Shown in pieces: positions 58,571 to 64,000 of a DNA stretch of 64,000 bases. The notes beneath the pieces are model-generated. The model was not told where the DNA came from. It did not search any database and saw only the letters and a list, made by a program, of their open reading frames with translations. Origin of the DNA: Diogma glabrata (Eukaryota; Arthropoda; Insecta; Diptera; Cylindrotomidae); the NCBI GenBank assembly GCA_963693315.1, contig OY856186.1, positions 371,282,850-371,346,849 of the forward strand, read 5' to 3'. How positions within the stretch are numbered: position 1 is the first letter of the stretch; the number at the start of each line of letters is the position of its first letter. A program made the translations under genes and the position numbers.

Positions 58571-59357
58571 GTTTGACAACAAACCGATAAATTAAATGCT
58601 AAAAATTGGTCCATCGATTCTAACTGGTCCAACTTGACCCATTTTCAGTATTAGTTATTTGGCTATCCAGAACGGCTTCGATTACTGAATGAATCTTCGG
58701 TTACATATCTAAGGTTTGTGAACTGAATGAATCTTCGGTTACATATCTAAAGTTTGTGAAACAGTTGTTTCTTTTGAATTTCAATTAATTTAAGTTATAA
58801 GACGGATTGTCAACTCCGGTTTAATTTTTTTATAAAGTTTTGTAAAAATTTTCTTTGGAATTTAAACTACAAAATAGGCACACACATATTGTTCGCTATA
58901 GTCCCAAATGCTTTACCATATAGCTTATGTATACCTCCCACTCTCCATTTACCCTAATTTTGAAACAAAAACTATTTGGAACCGTGGCAGTTGGGTAACA
59001 AACATACATATATAAAAAAAATGATGAAATTTTTCTCGTTCCTATAAATTTGTTTAATTTATTGAGGAATTTGACAAAACCGATTTTTTGTTTTTGGATA
59101 TCTTTAAGGTTTAGACCTTTAAAAATGTGTCCTAAAAAGGATATTTTAAAATTAGAGTTATTTTCGGAGTAACAGCGGTTTTTGTGACGCGGCAGCTAAA
59201 CCGGTCGGGCGGAGATAATCAAACAATAGACGGTAGACGTTGCCCGAGCACCTCAGCACGAGTTCTTTTGGGAAATTCATTCATACTCCATATATGCTTG
59301 GAAATCTATAATCCGATCCTGGTGCTTACTGAAAGACATCAGAAAGAAAAACTGAAG
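58571..59357. other. Spacer with a short duplication
   Basis: gaactgaatgaatcttcggt followed by tacatatcta is tandemly duplicated at about 58,685-58,750. A 72-codon frame at 59,184-59,402 begins in a GC-richer patch and runs into the inverted-repeat element; nothing supports it as a gene. Confidence 0.45.
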
Positions 59358-59692
59358 ACAAACAAATGGTTTCCTTGGACAATCATCAACGAATCAGTTT
59401 AAAGTATAGACTGCCAAATACAATCGTGGGAAAAAATCCCTGTTTTGATATAAAAGAGATATACGCTGTTAACGCATTTTTTTTTACTAAATTGTTTGTA
59501 TCTTTTAATATTGTGCCGGCGTTATAGTAGTTATATATTTGTTTACCTGTGTTCCATCACTGTGATGGCTGACTGAGTTAAGGAGTGCACGCATTTGGGT
59601 ACAGCAGAGGAATGTTTCCCACGATTATATTTGGAACGTCGTATATACTTTAAACTGATTTGTTAGTAATTGTACAAGGAAATCATTTGTTT
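59358..59692. mobile_element. Inverted-repeat element, about 335 bp
   Basis: Arms of about 75 bp: left aaacaaatggtttccttgga...aatcagtttaaagtata...ccaaatacaatcgtgggaaa (to about 59,433). The right arm (59,615-59,692) in reverse complement reads aaacaaatgatttccttgta...aatcagtttaaagtata...ccaaatataatcgtgggaaa. The interior has a catcactgtgatgg mini-palindrome. Non-coding. Confidence 0.8.
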
Positions 59693-59821
59693 GATTTGCA
59701 ATTTTTGTTTCTGATGATTTTTTATTTTTGGTCCCAATATATCGGACCTTGAACTCGGTTACCAACTCGAGTCCACCCGGTAAATGCTCAAAAGATAAAA
59801 ACGAACATTGTTACCATAAAA

Positions 59822-59855
59822 TGGCGCCGAAACAGGGACTCGAATATTGGACCCT
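59822..59855 (-). pseudogene. tRNA-Lys(UUU)-like 3' half with CCA (or LTR-element primer site)
   Basis: The plus strand reads tggcgccgaaacagggactc then gaatattggaccct. Its complement is the 3' end of a tRNA-Lys of the UUU type: CCA, acceptor strand, T arm (ATTCGAGTCCC) and variable loop (AGGGTCC). A primer-binding site would normally match only about 18 nt. The similarity here reaches into the variable loop, which favours a tRNA-derived relic, but an LTR element's primer site cannot be excluded. No LTR was recognised next to it. Confidence 0.5.
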
Positions 59856-60962
59856 TGGATATCATTATAACGTATTTTGTTGAAATTATTTCATGTTTAG
59901 CGTTCAGCTCAGTTTTATTATTACTTTTAAACGTATTTATCTCGAAATTACTTTTCAAGATGTTTGGCATGATAATTGATAACTAAAGTTCTATTCGAAC
60001 GATTCACTTGATATTTGGTGATCTTCTTTGTATATCCCTCTACAGTTCGGCCTTTGGATTATGAAAAGAATCTTAATTTTTTTAAGAAATATGGTAAGGT
60101 AAAAACGGAGAAAAAAATTTTTTATTCAAATTGTCGCCATTTTGTGAATTTCTTTCAAGGGCCGAACCATATTCACTTCTTTCTAATGGAGAGGTAAAAA
60201 TAAAAATTGTCTCAGAACACAAGGGCTAAAAACCACGTCGACCAAGCTATAACTTTTCGAATTTTGATTTTTTTTTTGTATTCTTGAAATGTCAATAAAC
60301 GTTTTGTAAAAAAAATGGATGCTAAAAATTGCCCTAGCTAAACCAGAATACGGCCTTAAGTAAGAAGAAAACACCAATATATATAAAACAAATATTAAAC
60401 TCAAATAAATTACTCCAGTTAAGTAAACTTGAGTTAAGTCAACTTGAAAATATTTAATTTATAAGCACACAATAACAACCACACAATTAAGTATCATAGC
60501 AAAACTAATTCCATGGAAAGTTGTATTTATAAGAATTTATATTGACGCGATTCTACATAATCGCAACGATATGCAAAACCAGATTGTATTCAACCTAAAT
60601 TACCTATATAATATTTCAATAACAAAACTAAAATCAATAGCATATGATACTTTTCAAAGAAAAAAGGTCGACAAAAAAAAAACAATAAGTAAAATACATG
60701 CAAAATAATGATTATTCTCAGAATTCCTCGAGTTTTCTTTGTAAAGAAATTGACCTTATATAATCGAGGAACAAAATTTTATTTAAGGAAATCCTTTGGC
60801 AAAACGGAAGTTAGTTCAAGTGAGACTGCGATAGTGTAAACAAAAGTAATTAATGTAAACGAAACGCTGTATCATGAACAATAAATCGTGTAAATAAAAG
60901 TAAAGTAAATTTAAATAGTCTAATTGTCAATAAATAAAGTTTTAGTGTAAATATTAAATAGA
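59856..60962. other. AT-rich DNA, nothing recognised
   Basis: cagttcggcctttgga (about 60,042) and caagggccgaac (about 60,157) form a short distant inverted pair. No other structure is supported. Confidence 0.4.
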
Positions 60963-61395
60963 AATATTACTTCGGTTTTAAAAACCTAAGTATTGCATTT
61001 TTGGTCCAAAAGTAAAATTCTTACCCCTAATACAACCGCTGAAGTGATTTCAAAAATTTTTATTTCTAAAAATAGGTTAAGTTAATGGGACGAGCTGAAA
61101 GGACGATGAGTTCGATAACTGTATTGGAAGTGTGTGAAAAAATCGACAAGTGCGTCAAAACAAAAAATGTGCAAACTTTTTGATTAAAAAACGTTTATGT
61201 TAAGTAATATCGAGTAGTAACATTGAATGTGGAGAAATATTGATGGCCGGAATTGGTATGTGAGGAGCTTGATTATAAGTGTTCCAAAAAATACTGTTAA
61301 GTGTGTCAAAAGAATGATATAAATTTAGTTTTTTTAACCAATTTTTCTAAGAAATATAAAATGGGAAACATTTTCGATTAAAAACATTTTCAGAT
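60963..61395 (+). repeat. R3 family fragment
   Basis: Starts aatattacttcggttttaaa and carries family phrases aaaaataggttaagttaatg, gacgatgagttcgataactg and tgttaagtgtgtcaaaagaa, more diverged than the copies at 33.5 and 55 kb. Ends in cattttcgattaaaaacatt, as does the fragment at 32,760. Confidence 0.7.
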
Positions 61396-61439
61396 CTTTT
61401 TGGTTCCTATTAACTCTTTGACTGGTGACCTCAAACCAT

Positions 61440-62200
61440 GCCTGCTTACCCTCTGCTTACATCCGTTATACTTTCATGGGTGGGTCCTTTTCTTAGTTCA
61501 CAAAAAAATTCCGATTTCAAGGCGCTGTTGTAACCTTCCTTACTAGCCTATCGGTATCTTTATTAGATTCATAACCTGCATGACCAGATACACGTATACA
61601 GTACACTACTACTACTACCATCACAAAAGTTGTAAAGCTTTCATACACGGTCCCCAACTACTTGGGCGGACTATTTGATTACCTCATTGCTCAGGTTATT
61701 TGTACTGGATTCACAATTCTATTTTGATTTATTGCGTATTCATTTGGGTGTATTTTATACCGAATCTGAAGTGCTTAGCCATTCCAACTTTCAATAACTC
61801 AAGACGGGGATGTTCACCGGGCAGTTACTTTCGATACTTTGTTTCGATGTTTTTGTCCTATTCCAAACCTTCCAAGCTTAATTTCAGGATCATTTTTCTA
61901 GCAAGGCTCTTGCCTTGAAAGTGTAGTAGGATTAGTCCTAACAACATCTGCAATGAAACAGTAGGACATGTCCTCATTGCCTCCGTTATTCAGATAGAGA
62001 CCCTACTTCTTCTCAAACTTTTCCGAAATGAAACTGCGCTCTTCTACTCCATACGACTGTGTCATACGTGATGGCTGGCCTCACTCTCATGTTATAGATC
62101 CACCATAGGATTGCTGTGTTACACCGAATATTTTACACTCACTGTAAGGTTTCTTGTTATTCATAATGCTCTGGTGTCCCTATCACCGTTGTTACGAAGC
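61440..62200 (-). pseudogene. LINE ORF2 remnant: RT thumb and RNase H (LOA/R1-type)
   Basis: Minus strand. About 62,045-62,110 encodes WWIYNMRVRPAITYD and VVWS, the block that follows the RT palm in LOA/R1-type LINEs. About 61,545-61,605 encodes SGHAGYESNKDTDRLVRK, the RNase H segment with its conserved GH and D positions. The segment between (with stops) is where the connection and RNase H N-terminus belong. Frames are broken repeatedly. The upstream RT palm is found separately at 63,180-63,600 on the same strand, about 1 kb away. Confidence 0.65.
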
Positions 62201-63179
62201 ACTTGATCCTGAAATAATATCACCCGCGTTGAAAGGGTATTTTACCGATTCAAAGTTGTCGATATTTTTTCTATCGTTGGTCTTTTGAATGATGAATAAT
62301 AAGTTCAATGGTTGTTTTTGTTTCATATTCTTTCTACGCACTTTCGATATTTTTTTATATATATGCTGATGCGAATGTATAAGGAAATTTTGTTTGTTGT
62401 TTCTTTTGGGTGATACGATTCCGGGAACCGATGACATCAAGGACTATCGACAGAAGAAAACTGCAGTAATACAATTTCTTGATCAAGGTTCAGCATTTAT
62501 AGCATAGTGCTACAATTTAATCTGTGTAATAGGCAATTTTGTTATATTCAAATTTTTTTCCAGATGAATGTGAACAGAGGGAACCAGCGTGCAATGATGT
62601 TCTTAATGAAAACGAAGATAATGAAATGGGTTTTTCTGGTTATTCTCGTTCAAAACTATGTACAACAGTTTTTCTGAATATTTAAAATATTGACTTTTTT
62701 TTCGCTTCTATCAGTATTACATTGGTGACGACATCTATTTATGCACGCAATTTAGATGTCCATTAAATAAACAGAAAAGGAACAAGTAAGAGAACATTTT
62801 GATGGAAAGCCTACTGTTCATTGAGTTAAGAAAATTATAAATGTTATTCAAGAAGCTGACAAACGCTTGGTCTATTGGCGCATCATTTGAAAGAATTATT
62901 ACTAATTATCATAGTTTAATGCTTAGTATGAGTTGGTCAAGATGACTTACTAGATAAACTTTCGTGGTCATAAAGAGTTGGATCCTATGCGACCTGGAAG
63001 ATTGAAAGATTTTTATTTTTTTGTAAATATAATAACTTGATTAAAGTGAGGTGTGGGAAGATCTTAGTTCGTCAGAGTACTAGTTCCTTATTTTACTCAA
63101 TTAAATTCGTTTTAATGCAATTAAATTAAATGCAATTTTGCATTTATACTGGGCTGGAAAAATACCTTATCGAATCCGC
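62201..63179. other. About 1 kb of unidentified DNA splitting the minus-strand LINE
   Basis: This lies between two parts of one LINE ORF2 and so probably represents an insertion. It has a good acceptor-like site on the plus strand (ttcaaatttttttccag, to about 62,563) followed by a 40-codon open stretch (ECEQREPACNDVLNENEDNE). I saw no terminal inverted repeats or known coding region, so what the insert is remains open. Confidence 0.3.
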
Positions 63180-63600
63180 AAGACTGTTGTTAGTCGGAAT
63201 TAAAACTCGTAAGGCACGCAGTTCGTCTAATGTTTTTAATAGTGATTGCACTATCAGGATCAGTGTTCATTAAACCCTCTTCCAGTTTTTACAGGAGCTT
63301 ACTGTCTAGAATAATACCTAAATATTTTGTTTCCTGTTCAATAACAATTCCCGAATTTTCGCATAAAATTCAAAAACTTTGCCGTGGCAGCCATATTTGT
63401 TAAACGTGCCAAATCTGGCACGCGAGTAACGTAATTCTGATCACTGGCTCTAATTAATTTGGGCAAAGTACGTAAAATGAAGAACACAAGTAGGATTGAC
63501 GTAGGTTTTGTAAAAAGAAAATGCTGAAATCTACGTTTTAGCAGTAAACCTATGGAGAGTCCTATCAACACATTCACCACTAATTCTTATGATTTTCGTC
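63180..63600 (-). pseudogene. LINE RT palm fragment (LOA/R1-type)
   Basis: Minus strand. EQETKYLGIILDSKLL (about 63,300-63,345) matches the VKYLGxxLDxxL block downstream of the RT active site. Upstream of it an 80-codon frame (63,338-63,580) is open but not clearly RT. The orientation and order fit the thumb/RNase H piece at 61.4-62.2 kb as the continuation of the same element. Confidence 0.45.
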
Positions 63601-64000
63601 AGGGGATAAGAGACGTTGAACGTTAAGGGAAGATCACAATGGTAGACATCCAAAACACAATTCAAATAAGCTGCAATGGATTATAGGGAGAATTATTTTC
63701 AATATATCATTGGGGAAGACAGTGCCACATGATCAAGGAATATGTAACCAGCTGGATTATTGGTAATTTTAGTTTTTTTTCTTTTGGTTCTTGTGTGTTA
63801 AAAAATGGTTCGTAAGGTTATGGTTACACTAACTGTTAGTACATTATTGTCAACACATTACTAGTTGAGGAGAATAATACAAAACTTTGAAATTACTATA
63901 CACTAACAAAATTACAATTGACGATTATGTAAACAACAAAGGCGAGATGATACACGTTGTATAACTTTAATAAAAAATCAATTTCACCTTACCGTTCACA
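63601..64000. other. AT-rich DNA, nothing recognised
   Basis: No repeat, RNA or coding signal that can be supported up to the window end. Confidence 0.4.

Noticed and set aside
1..64000. A bacterial-style defence, toxin-antitoxin, CRISPR or biosynthetic system
   Set aside because: No operons, ribosome-binding sites, direct-repeat/spacer arrays or long clustered frames occur; the DNA is eukaryotic and repeat-rich.

Overview
The window reads as a very AT-rich, repeat-dominated stretch of an animal nuclear genome, most likely an insect and plausibly a dipteran. This rests on the mix of transposon families (LINEs, BEL/Pao, Ty3/gypsy and Ty1/copia remnants, hAT-like ends, many short inverted-repeat elements) and on the absence of long cellular reading frames or operon-like organisation. 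The assignment is an inference; no conserved host gene is recognisable. There is no sign of a bacterial or phage gene cluster, no CRISPR array, and no intact autonomous element.

Layout. 0-5 kb: an imperfect foldback belonging to a dispersed AT-rich family (called F1 here), a 5'-truncated LINE with one frameshift and a poly-A tail (1330-2971), and an F1 copy ending in a hAT-type terminus (4901). 5-8 kb: a decayed LINE with remnants of ORF1, endonuclease and RT. 8-20 kb: mostly unannotatable AT-rich DNA holding a possible terminal exon (8724-8910), several MITE-like inverted repeats, a minisatellite (12.0-12.8 kb), a repeat built around GTCGCTGAATCCGA (called R2) and a second LINE fragment. 20.5-23.8 kb: a satellite with a 629-bp higher-order period made of four related subunits. 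24-30 kb: a possible minus-strand terminal exon with a membrane segment, more F1 copies, and a perfect 206-bp-arm palindrome. 31-36 kb: MITEs and a composite element (R3) with long inverted ends. 37.7-43.6 kb: a nested wreck in which a BEL/Pao element is split by an R2 copy and a Ty3/gypsy element, followed by a LINE 3' end. 43.6-47.2 kb: nothing recognisable. 47.2-49.8 kb: a roughly 290-bp tandem repeat, two head-to-head tRNA-Lys-derived sequences with encoded CCA, and an inverted-repeat element holding a second tRNA-like sequence. 50-53 kb: a LINE RT scrap and a minus-strand Ty1/copia remnant interrupted by a MITE. 55-58.6 kb: another R3 copy with a roughly 65-bp tandem array split by a 966-bp inverted-repeat transposon. 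59-64 kb: a further inverted-repeat element, an antisense tRNA-Lys 3' half, an R3 fragment, and two pieces of a minus-strand LINE.

The parts do not form a working pathway. The biology visible here is the layering of transposons and satellites, so the relative order of insertions is the main thing to be read. I did not find a convincing new gene system. The strongest unusual structures are the higher-order satellite, the perfect palindrome, the tRNA-Lys inverted pair and the nested insertions.
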